A DNA stretch of 64,000 bases from positions 124,001 to 188,000 of the forward strand of contig CAVYXC010000002.1 in NCBI GenBank assembly GCA_963772515.1, written 5' to 3'. Below the pieces are notes generated by a model. The model was not told the origin of the DNA. It made no database searches and was given only the letters and a program-made list of their open reading frames with translations. The number at the start of each line of letters is the position of its first letter. The first letter of the stretch is position 1. Source of the stretch: JAFAHD01 sp963772515 (GTDB lineage Bacteria; Vulcanimicrobiota; Vulcanimicrobiia; Eremiobacterales; Eremiobacteraceae). Both the position numbers and the translations under genes were made by a program. Below, in pieces: positions 50,748-59,407 of the stretch.

Positions 50748-51500
50748 TTACGAGGCGCGCTCGGCTCGACGTGCAGCCCGCTCCGCGGCGCTCGCGATGA
50801 ACCCTCGAAACAGTGCGCGGCTCGGCTCGTCGCGCCCCACGAGCTCTTCCGGATGCCATTGGACGCCGACGTACAATGCGCGCGCGTCGGGCGCTTCGAC
50901 CGCTTCCACGATCCCGTCGCGCGCGGCCGCGACCGGACGCAGGCCGGCGGGGACGCGGCGCACCGCTTGGTGGTGAAGCGAATTGGTCGCCATCGTCGTC
51001 GTGCCGACCAGATCGGCCAGCGCTGATCCCGCGACGATCTCGACCACGTGCGTCGTCTCATCGCGCGCGTGGTCGGGGGTTTGGCTGTGGCGCAATCGCA
51101 GGCCGTTCGGCGCGGCGTACTGGTCCTCGATGTCTTCGTACAGCGTGCCACCCAACGCGACGTTCATCACCTGCATGCCGCGGCAGATGCCGAACACCGG
51201 AATGCCTGCGCGTTTGGCGGCGCGCGCCGCCTCGAGCTGGAACTCGTCTATGCCCTCGGGCGCGGGCTGGACCGCTGGATGGTCGGGACTGCCGTAGATC
51301 TGCGGCGCCACGTCGGCACCGCCGGGAAGCAGCACGCCGTCAAAGCGCTCGATGAGGTCGCCCACGGAGGCGATGAAGCTCGGCGGAGCGACCAGCTCGG
51401 GCTGGCCTCCGGCCTGCTCGATCGCGAAGCGGTACTTGGCGCGCGCATTCGGCACGTCGACCTCAGCGGCGCTGACGGGAATCGCGATCTTGGGCTTCAT
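50748..51500 (-). CDS. Gamma-glutamyl-gamma-aminobutyrate hydrolase family protein (peptidase C26)
   Basis: A 250-residue class I glutamine-amidotransferase-like hydrolase. The nucleophile Cys is in FGICRGMQVMNV, a substrate His segment reads NSLHHQAVRRV and the catalytic His/Glu are in GVQWHPEELV. PuuD-like members cleave gamma-glutamyl bonds. It leads a short operon with EIIC and the PLP enzyme; the shared substrate is not evident. Confidence 0.9.
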   Translation of the reverse strand: MKPKIAIPVSAAEVDVPNARAKYRFAIEQAGGQPELVAPPSFIASVGDLIERFDGVLLPGGADVAPQIYGSPDHPAVQPAPEGIDEFQLEAARAAKRAGIPVFGICRGMQVMNVALGGTLYEDIEDQYAAPNGLRLRHSQTPDHARDETTHVVEIVAGSALADLVGTTTMATNSLHHQAVRRVPAGLRPVAAARDGIVEAVEAPDARALYVGVQWHPEELVGRDEPSRALFRGFIASAAERAARRAERAS

Positions 51501-51573
51501 GCGCTCTGTCTTTCACCGTCTAAACGCGAGATGGCCTGCCTCGTGCGGCAGACCATCATTTTGGGTAACCCCT

Positions 51574-51597
51574 GTAGCGGTCGAATTTATTCGACCG
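51574..51597 (-). repeat. Palindromic repeat (family member 4)
   Basis: On the minus strand, palindrome CGGTCGAATAAATTCGACCG (51578-51597) is followed by CTACAGGGG. It lies just downstream of the lexA stop, with the tail pointing away from lexA. Confidence 0.7.
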
Positions 51598-51612
51598 ACA
51601 GCCGGCGACCGA

Positions 51613-52227
51613 TTACAGCTTGCGGATGACTGCGGAGACCTTGCCGATGACCTGCACGTTGTCCGAGTAGATCGGCTCCATGTACTTGTTGGCCGGCTGC
51701 AGTCTCACTCGATTCGCTTCCTTATAGAATGTCTTGACGGTGGCTTCGCCCTCAGTGCCTACGCCCTCGACCATCGCGACTACGATGTCGCCGTTGTCCG
51801 CGACCTGCTGCGGCTGGACGACGATGAGGTCGCCGTCGAGAATGGCGGCATCTACCATGGAGTCGCCTTTGACGCGCAACATGAACGAGCCCGACTTAGC
51901 GGCGAGATTCGATGGCAGCACGACCTCGGTTTCGACATCTTGGGCTGCGGTGGCGAAGGGGCCGGCGGCGATACGGCCGACGAGCGGCAGGGTCACGACG
52001 TCGCGCGACACCTCGCTGCCGGTGACCAGCGCGCGCGGCTTGGTGGCGTCGCGATGGATGAGCCCTTTGCGCTGCAGCGTCCGCAGGTGGCTTTGGACGG
52101 TGGAGCTACTCGAGAGGCCGACGCGCTCGCCGATCTCGCGGACTGAGGGCGGGTAGCCGTGTTCTCGCTGGAACTCTTTGATGACGTCTAGGATGGCCTG
52201 TTGACGCGGTGTCGTCTTGCGATCCAC
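51613..52227 (-). CDS. lexA: LexA SOS repressor
   Basis: A 204-residue LexA. The N-terminal winged helix has PSVREIGERVGLSSSSTVQS. The self-cleavage site is Ala-Gly in GRIAAGPF, and the catalytic Ser (VKGDSMVDA) and Lys (ATVKTFYKE) are present. It represses DNA-damage genes until RecA triggers cleavage. GTG 52227 gives the standard length; a longer frame to 52332 runs into the promoter. A LexA box overlaps the -35 of its own promoter. Confidence 0.95.
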   Translation of the reverse strand: MDRKTTPRQQAILDVIKEFQREHGYPPSVREIGERVGLSSSSTVQSHLRTLQRKGLIHRDATKPRALVTGSEVSRDVVTLPLVGRIAAGPFATAAQDVETEVVLPSNLAAKSGSFMLRVKGDSMVDAAILDGDLIVVQPQQVADNGDIVVAMVEGVGTEGEATVKTFYKEANRVRLQPANKYMEPIYSDNVQVIGKVSAVIRKL

Positions 52228-52322
52228 GAGAATCGTACCGCCCTTTCCCTGGTTCAGCCGCCTTGCGGGACAATAGGCGACGAAGACATCCGTCGAAGGC
52301 TCACCCGAACGACGGTACCCGG

Positions 52323-52352
52323 ATTCTAGCATACCCCGCGGCGCGAATGCAA
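52323..52352 (-). promoter_or_regulatory. lexA promoter
   Basis: On the minus strand TTGCAT (52347-52352) and TAGAAT (52323-52328) are spaced by 18 bases. The LexA box at 52350-52363 overlaps the -35, giving autoregulation. The leader to GTG 52227 would be about 90 bases. Confidence 0.6.
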
Positions 52353-52363
52353 ACGTTTGTTCG
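52350..52363. promoter_or_regulatory. LexA box 1
   Basis: CAAACGTTTGTTCG matches the Gram-positive LexA consensus CGAAC-N4-GTTCG with one mismatch. It overlaps the -35 of lexA. Confidence 0.6.
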
Positions 52364-52371
52364 AAAAAACC

Positions 52372-52401
52372 TTGACACTAGACTTCGCAGGGCGGTAAGA
52401 T
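52372..52401 (+). promoter_or_regulatory. yneA-like gene promoter
   Basis: TTGACA (52372-52377) and TAAGAT (52396-52401) are separated by 18 bases on the plus strand. The predicted transcription start falls on LexA box 2. Confidence 0.7.
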
Positions 52402-52407
52402 GGCACC

Positions 52408-52421
52408 AGAACATATGTTCG
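52408..52421. promoter_or_regulatory. LexA box 2
   Basis: AGAACATATGTTCG contains the perfect palindrome GAACATATGTTC, essentially the Bacillus-type LexA (Cheo) box. It covers the likely transcription start of the LysM gene. Confidence 0.8.
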
Positions 52422-52449
52422 AGCCGGACCGGCTCGGAGGACAGCTCTG

Positions 52450-52746
52450 ATGCATACTTATCGCCGCAAGACGCGGGTCACGCTCGTTCCCTTCATACAA
52501 CTTCTCTCCCTCGTTCTGGTGTTCGCCCTGCCAGTCGTGTGGGCGTCTCAGGTCTATACCTCGAGCCCGGCGCACTACGACAAGGTGGTCGTCGGCCAAG
52601 GCGATACCGTCTGGAGCCTCGTCGCCAAACGGGCCTCCGACGGCAGCGACGTCAACGAGCTCGCCTACAACGTCATGAGCCTCAATCACCTCAAGTCCGG
52701 CGATCGCATCCACCCGGGCCAGGTGCTCCTGCTGCCGCGCAACTAG
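52450..52746 (+). CDS. yneA: YneA-like SOS cell-division inhibitor (membrane-anchored LysM protein)
   Basis: A 98-residue protein with an N-terminal membrane helix (about 12-34) and a LysM domain (about 45-95: VVVGQGDTVWSLVAKRA to GQVLLLP). It is divergent from lexA and has a LexA box at its promoter. This matches YneA of Bacillus and its actinobacterial analogues, which delay septation during DNA damage. The assignment rests on context plus domain layout. GGAGG lies nine bases before the ATG. Confidence 0.82.
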   Translation: MHTYRRKTRVTLVPFIQLLSLVLVFALPVVWASQVYTSSPAHYDKVVVGQGDTVWSLVAKRASDGSDVNELAYNVMSLNHLKSGDRIHPGQVLLLPRN

Positions 52747-52761
52747 ATCGACGAAAGCCAA

Positions 52762-52790
52762 CGGTCGAGTAAACTCGACCGCTACACAGG
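52762..52790 (+). repeat. Palindromic repeat (family member 5)
   Basis: Palindrome CGGTCGAGTAAACTCGACCG (52762-52781) followed by CTACACAGGG. It is just downstream of the yneA-like gene and directly upstream of a conventional terminator. Confidence 0.75.
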
Positions 52791-52792
52791 GA

Positions 52793-52826
52793 CCCCGCAA
52801 GCCAAACGGTGCGGGGCTTCTTTTTT
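52793..52826 (+). terminator. Rho-independent terminator
   Basis: Stem CCCCGCA (52793-52799) pairs with TGCGGGG (52810-52816), followed by CTTCTTTTTT. It ends the yneA-like transcript. Confidence 0.85.
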
Positions 52827-52848
52827 TAGGGGCGAAATCGAGCCCGGC

Positions 52849-53355
52849 ATGATCTTCTCAAAGCTCCTGGTTCCGATCGATGGTTCGGAGCCGTCGCGGG
52901 CCGCGGTGCGCACTGCCGTCTCACTGGCCAAGGACCAAGGCGCGAGCATCGTCTTCTGTCACGCGCTGGAAACCGTCGCGCTGCTCCACGCCGCCGAACA
53001 GCCGGCGATCGACACCGGCCCGGCGATCGAGCAAGCGCGTCAACGCGTCAGCACGTTGATCGACGGCGCGATCCGAATCGCGAACGAGGCCGGCGTGCAA
53101 GCCAAAGGATCAATGGGTGAAGCGGACGCGGTGCCGTTCATCGTCGCACAAGCCAAGGCGCAGGCAGCGGATCTCATCGTCATCGGCACGCACGGACGCG
53201 GCGGTCTTGCGCTCGCGTTCTTAGGGAGCACGGCGCAGGGCGTGTTACGAAGCGCCGGCGTCCCCGTGCTCGTCGTCACGGCTCACGAGCGTGCTCTTAG
53301 TGCGGCGCCGGTGGAGTCTGCGCCGCCGGCCACGACGACCCATCGTCGTACTTGA
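52849..53355 (+). CDS. Universal stress protein (UspA family)
   Basis: A 168-residue single-domain Usp with the start ILVPIDGSEPSR pattern (here LLVPIDGSEPS) and the ATP-binding signature GTHGRGGLALAFLGSTAQG. It is a cytosolic ATP-binding stress protein. The last 19 residues are variable and overlap, on the opposite strand, the coding end of the next gene by 59 bases. Confidence 0.93.
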   Translation: MIFSKLLVPIDGSEPSRAAVRTAVSLAKDQGASIVFCHALETVALLHAAEQPAIDTGPAIEQARQRVSTLIDGAIRIANEAGVQAKGSMGEADAVPFIVAQAKAQAADLIVIGTHGRGGLALAFLGSTAQGVLRSAGVPVLVVTAHERALSAAPVESAPPATTTHRRT

Positions 53356-54175
53356 CGGCGTTGACTTGTATCGTCATGTAATTGGCCTGCAACAGCGCGA
53401 TGCTCGCCAGACCTGAGGTCTGCGACCAGCAGTTCTGCAGCGCATCTTTATTGCCGACTCCGCCGCGCAGCGTCGTATAGTCAGAGTACGCCGCCGGTCC
53501 AGCGATCGTGATGCCTGTGGAGAACGTGCCCGAGCGCTGGTTCACGCCGTTGTTGAGCAAGTTGTCCGACGTGCCGTAGATCTGATACGCGAAGGTCACG
53601 ATCACTGCTGTCTTCTGCGCGGTGTTGCGGAATGTCAGACAGTGCACCTCGCCGGTGCCGTCGTTCTTGACGGCGGCGAATCCGCCGTCGATGGCGATGC
53701 CGCTGGCGTCGTTGGCGCCGGGTGCGAGCGCGAAGGGGATGTTGCGCCAGTCAGGGGGCGGCGTCGGGCCTGATGCCGAGCCCGACGAACAGCTCGGCGG
53801 ATCGATGGGGAATTTGCACGGGCCGATCTGCGCGTCGGTGACGTTGCGCGCGTAGAGCGCACCGCGGCCGCCGCTATTGACCCACGTCGCGATCCCGTTG
53901 CGGTCCGGAGGCGACAACGCCGCGATTTGCGCTTCGACCTGATCCAAGCTCGTGAAGACGGGATTGGGAGGCTGGAAGCCGCCTTGGCGCACCCACGCCT
54001 GCAGTTGGCCGACGTCGCCCGCGCTAAGCCCTTGGACGGCTGTCAGCGCTTGGAGCAGCGCGTAACTGGGATAGCCGGGATACGGATACCCGTTTTGTGC
54101 GCTGCTCGCTTGGAGCTGCGCCGATGCGACAAAAAGCAGAGCGGACATCGCTGCGACGAGAGCGCTTCTTCTCAT
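53297..54175 (-). CDS. Secreted hypothetical protein
   Basis: A 292-residue protein with a clear signal peptide (cleavage near ASA at about residue 19). A helical segment (LLQALTAVQGLSAGDVGQLQ) is followed by a beta-rich C-terminal domain with AVIVTFAYQIYGTSDNLLNN and a conserved-looking Cys pair (GPCKFPIDPPSC). No family is recognised. Its 3' end overlaps the convergent Usp gene by 59 bases. Confidence 0.65.
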   Translation of the reverse strand: MRRSALVAAMSALLFVASAQLQASSAQNGYPYPGYPSYALLQALTAVQGLSAGDVGQLQAWVRQGGFQPPNPVFTSLDQVEAQIAALSPPDRNGIATWVNSGGRGALYARNVTDAQIGPCKFPIDPPSCSSGSASGPTPPPDWRNIPFALAPGANDASGIAIDGGFAAVKNDGTGEVHCLTFRNTAQKTAVIVTFAYQIYGTSDNLLNNGVNQRSGTFSTGITIAGPAAYSDYTTLRGGVGNKDALQNCWSQTSGLASIALLQANYMTIQVNAVKYDDGSSWPAAQTPPAPH

Positions 54176-54346
54176 GAAGGCGCATTGTTAACGGCGACGT
54201 CCCGTTCCTTCAGACCTTTGTTTGACGGGGCTTTGCGCGATGTGGTAACCTTAGCGTTGTACCCCGGTATCGGCACGGTCGGACTTGATGCGACCATACA
54301 CGAGCTGATCCGCGGGCGAATGTGAGTGCAAGGAGCCCGTCACAGC

Positions 54347-54616
54347 ATGGCATTGAAAAAAGATCAAAAGACCTCGGTCATCGATAAGCACAAGCGCAAA
54401 GACAACGATACCGGGTCGCCCGAAGTGCAGATCGCACTTCTGACCGAATCCATCAACGACCTCACCGAGCATCTCAAGACGCACAAGAAAGACCACGCCA
54501 GCCGGCGCGGTCTGCTCATGAAGGTCGGCAAACGGCGCCGCTTGCTGCGCTACCTCGAGGGCGCCGATCTCGAGCGCTACCGCAAGATCGTCAACGAATT
54601 AGGCCTGCGCCACTAG
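54347..54616 (+). CDS. rpsO: 30S ribosomal protein S15
   Basis: An 89-residue S15, exactly the usual length, with TGSPEVQIALLTESINDLTE, LKTHKKDHASRRGLLMKVGK and RRRLLRYL. ATG 54347 is preferred over a GTG-containing extension to 54326 because AAGGAG lies 11 bases upstream and the length fits. It is followed by pnp, the classic rpsO-pnp pair. Confidence 0.97.
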   Translation: MALKKDQKTSVIDKHKRKDNDTGSPEVQIALLTESINDLTEHLKTHKKDHASRRGLLMKVGKRRRLLRYLEGADLERYRKIVNELGLRH

Positions 54617-54748
54617 CGCCGGCCAGCCTTCGCGCGGAGCGCGAATCCAGGGATATCCCGCGAACATTAAGAAGTAGCGAATCGTCATATCAAAAGCGTT
54701 TGACACAACGCTCGCGCATGAGCGCGGGCATACTAAAAGGAGTTCCCT

Positions 54749-56869
54749 TTGCCAGAGTCCGTCAGCATGGAGCTGGGCGGGCGCACGCTTACCATCGAAA
54801 CCGGTGAGCTCGCGCGCCAGGCCAGCGGCTCCGCATTTGTGCGGTACGGAGACACCTGCGTGCTCGCAGCCGTCACCGCCAGTTCCACACCCCGCGAGGG
54901 CATCGAGTTTTTCCCGCTCACGGTCGATTACGAAGAGCGCATGTACGCCGCCGGCAAGATCCCAGGCGGCTTTATCAAGCGTGAAGGCCGGCCATCCGAG
55001 AAGGCGACGCTCACCGCGCGCCTGATCGATCGGCCGATCCGCCCGCTGTTCCCCGACGGTTTCCGCAACGACATCCACATCATCATCACCACGCTGTCCG
55101 TGGATCCGGAAGTCGATCCCGACGTCGTCGCGCTCGTCGCGGCGGGCGCCGCGCTCGCCGTTTCGGACATCCCGTTCGAGCAGCCGGTCGCCGGCGTACG
55201 CGTCGGCATGGTCGACGGCGAGTATGTGGTGAACCCCACTCCCGCGCAGCTCGAGAAGAGCATCGTCGACGTCATCGTGGCAGGCACCGCGAACGCCGTC
55301 ATGATGGTCGAGGGCAGCGGCAAGGAGGTCTCGGAAGAGACGTTCTTGGGCGCGGTCGAGTTCGGGCACGCGCGCATCGGCGAGATCCTCGGCATCGTGC
55401 GCCAGCTCGCGTCGAAGGCAGGCAAGCCCAAGCGCGTGTTCCCCGTCTACTTGCCCTCGGCTGAGATGCATCAGTTCGTCGACGAGGTGTTCGGCGCCGA
55501 GATCGCACGCGCGATGCGCGTCACCAGCAAGCAAGAGCGCAACCGCGCGTTCGACGCGATCACCCGCGCAGAGGCGTTGGCGCGCGTCGCCGGGCACAAG
55601 CTCGAACACCATATTCGTCCGCTGCTCGAGGATCCCAAGAACCGCGACTTCGACAAATGCGTCAAGGCGCGCGAAGAGGACGAGTTGCGCACCATGGTCG
55701 TCGATGAGGGCATGCGCCCGGACGGCCGCAAGCTCGACGAAGTGCGCCCGATCAGCTGCCGCACCAGCGTCGTGCCGCGCACGCACGGATCAGGGCTGTT
55801 CACGCGCGGCGAGACGCAGATCTTCACCGCCGCGACGCTCGGATCGCTGTCGGACGAGCAGCGTATCGACGGGCTCGCCCCGATGACGTTCAAGCGTTTC
55901 ATGCACCACTACAACTTCCCACCGTACTCGGTCGGCGAGACGCGCCCGATGCGCGGACCCGGCCGGCGCGAGATCGGGCACGGCAATCTTGCCGAGCGCG
56001 CGATCGCGCCGATGCTGCCGCCTCCCGAGGCGTTCCCCTACACGCTGCGCCTGGTCTCCGAAACGCTGGAGAGCAACGGCTCGTCGTCGATGGGCTCGGT
56101 GTGCGCGAGCACGCTCGCGCTCATGGACGCAGGCGTGCCGCTTCCCAAACATGTCGGCGGCGTCGCCATGGGCCTCATCCTCAAGGATGGCCGCCCCGGT
56201 ATCCTCACCGACATCCAAGGTCTTGAAGACGCGCTCGGCGAGATGGACTTCAAAGTCGCCGGCACCGTCGACGGCATCACCGCCGTGCAGATGGACATCA
56301 AGGTGCAGGGCGTCACGATCGACATCATGCGCAAGGCGATGGCGCAGGCGCACGAGAGCCGGCTGTTCATCATCAGCAAGCTGGTGGAGACGATCGCGAC
56401 CCCGCGCCGCGGACTGTCCAAGTACGCGCCGCGCATGATCGTGCTCGAGATCCATCCGGACAAGATCAAAGACGTCATCGGCCCCGGCGGCAAGATCATC
56501 AACAAGATCGTCGCCGAGACCGGCGCCAAGATCGACATCGAAGACGACGGCCGCGTGTTCCTCGCCTCGCCGGATGCGGCGTCGGCGGAGAAAGCGCGCC
56601 GCATGGTCGAGGACATCGTCAAAGACGTCGAGATCGGCGAGGTCTACACCGGCGTCGTCAAGCGCATCATGAACTTCGGCGCCTTCGTGCAGATACTGCC
56701 GGGCAAAGAAGGTCTGGTGCACATCTCGCAGCTCGCACCCCATCGCGTCAATCGCGTCGAAGATGAAGTCAACATCGGCGACGAAGTCGTGGTCCAGGTG
56801 CGCGAGATCGACGAAAAGGGCCGCATCAACCTGACGCGCAAACACGCGGCGGAACCGGCCAAGCACTAG
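54749..56869 (+). CDS. pnp: Polynucleotide phosphorylase
   Basis: A 706-residue PNPase: two RNase PH domains (about 10-215 and 310-540, linked by a helical domain), a KH domain (about 550-610, GPGGKIINKIVAETGAKIDI) and an S1 domain (about 620-690). The motif GRREIGHGNLAERA marks the active phosphorolytic site. It degrades RNA 3' to 5' with phosphate. TTG 54749 has AGGAG six bases upstream. A hairpin (CGCTC/GAGCG, about 54709-54726) in the leader could serve in autoregulation as in other bacteria. Confidence 0.96.
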   Translation: MPESVSMELGGRTLTIETGELARQASGSAFVRYGDTCVLAAVTASSTPREGIEFFPLTVDYEERMYAAGKIPGGFIKREGRPSEKATLTARLIDRPIRPLFPDGFRNDIHIIITTLSVDPEVDPDVVALVAAGAALAVSDIPFEQPVAGVRVGMVDGEYVVNPTPAQLEKSIVDVIVAGTANAVMMVEGSGKEVSEETFLGAVEFGHARIGEILGIVRQLASKAGKPKRVFPVYLPSAEMHQFVDEVFGAEIARAMRVTSKQERNRAFDAITRAEALARVAGHKLEHHIRPLLEDPKNRDFDKCVKAREEDELRTMVVDEGMRPDGRKLDEVRPISCRTSVVPRTHGSGLFTRGETQIFTAATLGSLSDEQRIDGLAPMTFKRFMHHYNFPPYSVGETRPMRGPGRREIGHGNLAERAIAPMLPPPEAFPYTLRLVSETLESNGSSSMGSVCASTLALMDAGVPLPKHVGGVAMGLILKDGRPGILTDIQGLEDALGEMDFKVAGTVDGITAVQMDIKVQGVTIDIMRKAMAQAHESRLFIISKLVETIATPRRGLSKYAPRMIVLEIHPDKIKDVIGPGGKIINKIVAETGAKIDIEDDGRVFLASPDAASAEKARRMVEDIVKDVEIGEVYTGVVKRIMNFGAFVQILPGKEGLVHISQLAPHRVNRVEDEVNIGDEVVVQVREIDEKGRINLTRKHAAEPAKH

Positions 56870-56891
56870 ATCCATCGGGGAGGAACGATCA

Positions 56892-57464
56892 ATGCAGCTA
56901 CACAGATCGGGCGGAGTCGTGGCGGCATTGGTCGCTCTCGCCGTCGGCGCAGCCCCCGTGGCTGCGCTCGCAGGCCCGACCGTTCCGGCCGGCTCCGGGC
57001 TCAATGGCAGCCTCAACAACGCGCTGGACACGAAGAGCTCGTACGCCGGCCAACCGCTTTCCATCAGCGTCGTCAGCCCGTTCCCCAACGGCATCTCAGC
57101 CTTAGGTGGCGCGACCATCTACGGACACGTCGGCAACGTCGTCCCCGGCGGCCGCGGCACAAACCCGCAGCTATCCATCATCTTGGACAAGATCAAATTC
57201 TCGAACGGCTCGTCCGAAATGATCGGCGCGGTCGTCAATAAGCTGGAGCCGAAAAAAGACAAGCGCGGGCGCGTGCTGCTCGGCACCGCCGGCGGCATGT
57301 TCTTGGGCAACTGGGCGGGTAAGGCGTTGTTCGGCGGAAGCGCCGGCGGCGCGGTCGGCGCGGCGACCGGCTTCTTGCTCAGCTCCAACAACAAATCGGA
57401 CTTCCACGTACCGGCGGGGTCGCCGGTCGGCATCCAGCTGACGCGATCGCTGTCGGTGCCCTAA
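56892..57464 (+). CDS. Exported glycine-rich hypothetical protein
   Basis: A 190-residue protein with a signal peptide (cleavage near ALA at about 26). A beta-rich middle (GATIYGHVGNVVPGGRG) is followed by a glycine-rich hydrophobic stretch (LLGTAGGMFLGNWAGKALFG) like a glycine zipper, and a final strand VGIQLTRSLSVP. No family is assigned. It may associate with the outer membrane. Confidence 0.6.
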   Translation: MQLHRSGGVVAALVALAVGAAPVAALAGPTVPAGSGLNGSLNNALDTKSSYAGQPLSISVVSPFPNGISALGGATIYGHVGNVVPGGRGTNPQLSIILDKIKFSNGSSEMIGAVVNKLEPKKDKRGRVLLGTAGGMFLGNWAGKALFGGSAGGAVGAATGFLLSSNNKSDFHVPAGSPVGIQLTRSLSVP

Positions 57465-57484
57465 GCGTCCGAGCGGAATTTTCC

Positions 57485-58918
57485 TTAGAGCAGCCCTGCG
57501 GCGCGCTGCAACTCGACGAGCGCCGTGCTTTGATCGGCGAGCGCGGTCGCGTACTGCACCTGCGTCTGGGCGAACGCGAGCAATGAATCGGTGAGATCGA
57601 GCGCGGTTCCTACGCCGGATCTATAGCGCAGCTGCGTCACCCGCAGGCTCTCGGCCGCTGAGATCTGCCCGGAATTAGCGGCAACGACCGCCGCCTGTGC
57701 GGCGACGTAGTTGAAATAGGCTTGGCGCACTTGCAGATCCACGTTGTTGCGCAGCTGCTGCAGATTGATCTTGGCCTTGTCCACGTCGGCGTTCGCCTGT
57801 GCGACTTTGCCGTGCGTGAGACCGCCGTCGAACAGCTTCCAGGTCGCGGCTAGCGTCTCGGAGAGCTGCGGTTGCGGCACGTTGATGAAGTTGGGTTTGC
57901 TCGACGCCTCGGAGATGCCCAGCGAGACGATCGGCAGCGTTCCAGAGCGTGCCTCTTGCACCGAACGCTCGGCGATCGTCACCGCGTCGACGGCGGCCGC
58001 GATCTCCGGCCGGCGCGTCTGGCCGTCGTGCAGCAGATCTGTGAGCTTGTAGATAGGCGGCGTGATCTGAAGGTTTTGCGTCGGGTTGATGCTGCTGCCG
58101 AGATCGATGTTCAAGACATTGGCGAGCGTCGCATTGGCAAGATCGGCGGAGTTGTGCGCCCGTACCGCTGCGACTTGCGCGTTGGCGAGCGCGACTTCTT
58201 GCCGCAGGACATCGGCTTTGGCCGCCGTCCCCGCGGCGAACAACTGCTGCGACGTCGTCAGATTCTGCTGGCCGAGCACCACCGCTTCGTCGCTGGTCGC
58301 GGCATTGCGCTGTGCAAGCGCGAGCGCGAAGTACGCGTCGGTCGTATCCGTTATGACGTCGTCGCGCGTGGCGGCGTACTGGCTCTGCGCGGCCGAGTAC
58401 CCGGCGGCCGCCGCGCCGATCGCGGCTTGTATCGCGCCGCCGCTGTAGATGGCGTATTGCAGCGTCGCGTTGACGTTGTTCACGTTGGTCGCTGAGAAGA
58501 GACTCTTCTGGAGCACCGGCGGGCCGCTCGGCTGCGGCACCGGCAGGAAGAAAAATGCCGGGTCTTGCGTGTGCACGTATGAATAGCCGGCGGAGACCGA
58601 CGGGAATGCGTTGCCGCGAGCCTGGATGAGCTCGGCTTGCGCGATTTTGACGTCTTGCGCGGCAGCCTGATAGGTCAGATTGTTGGCAAGCGCCATCGAG
58701 ATGGCGTCTTGCAGGCTCAACGGCAAGAGCGAGGCGCTCGGGGATGGCGTCGGCGTCGCGATCGGAAGCGGGGTCGCGATCGGAGGCGGCGGCGAAGCGG
58801 CGCGCGACGGCGCGGCGCTCGTGGCCGCGAGCGTGAGGGCGGCCGCGGCAAACGCGCAGCTCGCGAGCATTCGGGTAAAGACGTTCACAGGCGGTTGTCG
58901 TTTCGTTCTGACTGCCAT
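57485..58918 (-). CDS. TolC-family outer membrane efflux protein
   Basis: A 477-residue protein with a signal peptide, a proline/threonine-rich stretch (about 40-60) and a TolC fold of repeated helical pairs (LSLQDAISMALANNLTYQAA; VTIAERSVQEARSGTLPIVS; QLRYRSGVGTALDLTDSLL). It forms an outer-membrane channel for efflux pumps or type I secretion. No inner-membrane pump gene is adjacent. ATG 58918 is chosen; the frame further upstream overlaps the STAS gene region. Confidence 0.9.
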   Translation of the reverse strand: MAVRTKRQPPVNVFTRMLASCAFAAAALTLAATSAAPSRAASPPPPIATPLPIATPTPSPSASLLPLSLQDAISMALANNLTYQAAAQDVKIAQAELIQARGNAFPSVSAGYSYVHTQDPAFFFLPVPQPSGPPVLQKSLFSATNVNNVNATLQYAIYSGGAIQAAIGAAAAGYSAAQSQYAATRDDVITDTTDAYFALALAQRNAATSDEAVVLGQQNLTTSQQLFAAGTAAKADVLRQEVALANAQVAAVRAHNSADLANATLANVLNIDLGSSINPTQNLQITPPIYKLTDLLHDGQTRRPEIAAAVDAVTIAERSVQEARSGTLPIVSLGISEASSKPNFINVPQPQLSETLAATWKLFDGGLTHGKVAQANADVDKAKINLQQLRNNVDLQVRQAYFNYVAAQAAVVAANSGQISAAESLRVTQLRYRSGVGTALDLTDSLLAFAQTQVQYATALADQSTALVELQRAAGLL

Positions 58919-58994
58919 GATTCCTAATTTGCCCAGAGAAAAACGAAGGGAAGCGTGCCGAAGAGGCCGCTTCCCATGTGGTTGAAGATCTCGG

Positions 58995-59342
58995 TCAGGC
59001 TGCCGATGCACTCGCCAGCGCAGGGGCCGAGGCCAGTTGGAACACACGGGACAGACCCGTGAGCTCCATGACGCGCCGGATATGCGGCTGAGAGGCCTGG
59101 ACCCGCACGTCGCCGCCGCGGTTGCGCGCCAGGCGCAGCGTGGCGATCAGCGCTGCAAGGCCGCCCGAGTTGAGGGCGCCGACCTTGTCGAGGTCGATCG
59201 TCAGGTTGATCCGCCCCGCCTGGACGGCGCGGGCCAATTGCCGGCGCGCGAGTTTGCCCCCGGCGTCGTCGAGGTCCCCGACCAATGCGACGCGCGCGGC
59301 TGTCTCATTGCCGAGGTCGGTTAATTTTACTTGAAGCATCAT
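58995..59342 (-). CDS. STAS-domain anti-sigma factor antagonist
   Basis: A 115-residue single STAS domain (SpoIIAA/RsbV type) with the phosphorylatable Ser in GALNSGGLAALIATL and a beta-alpha fold. Such proteins free a sigma factor by binding its anti-sigma kinase. No kinase or phosphatase partner lies nearby. A strong promoter is present at 59408-59436. Confidence 0.87.
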   Translation of the reverse strand: MMLQVKLTDLGNETAARVALVGDLDDAGGKLARRQLARAVQAGRINLTIDLDKVGALNSGGLAALIATLRLARNRGGDVRVQASQPHIRRVMELTGLSRVFQLASAPALASASAA

Positions 59343-59407
59343 GACCTGGCCCTTGATTGAACTGGTTCAGCACGGGTTTTGTAGGCCACCGTACTGTTTA
59401 CCACCTG

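Noticed and set aside
49427..51500. Complete PTS operon
   Set aside because: Only EIIC is present; the neighbours are a PLP enzyme and a class I GATase-like hydrolase, and no EIIA, EIIB, HPr or EI is encoded nearby.
54700..54734. Promoter directly before pnp
   Set aside because: TTGACA is present, but no -10-like box lies 16-18 bases downstream; the nearest candidate (CATACT) is 23 bases away.
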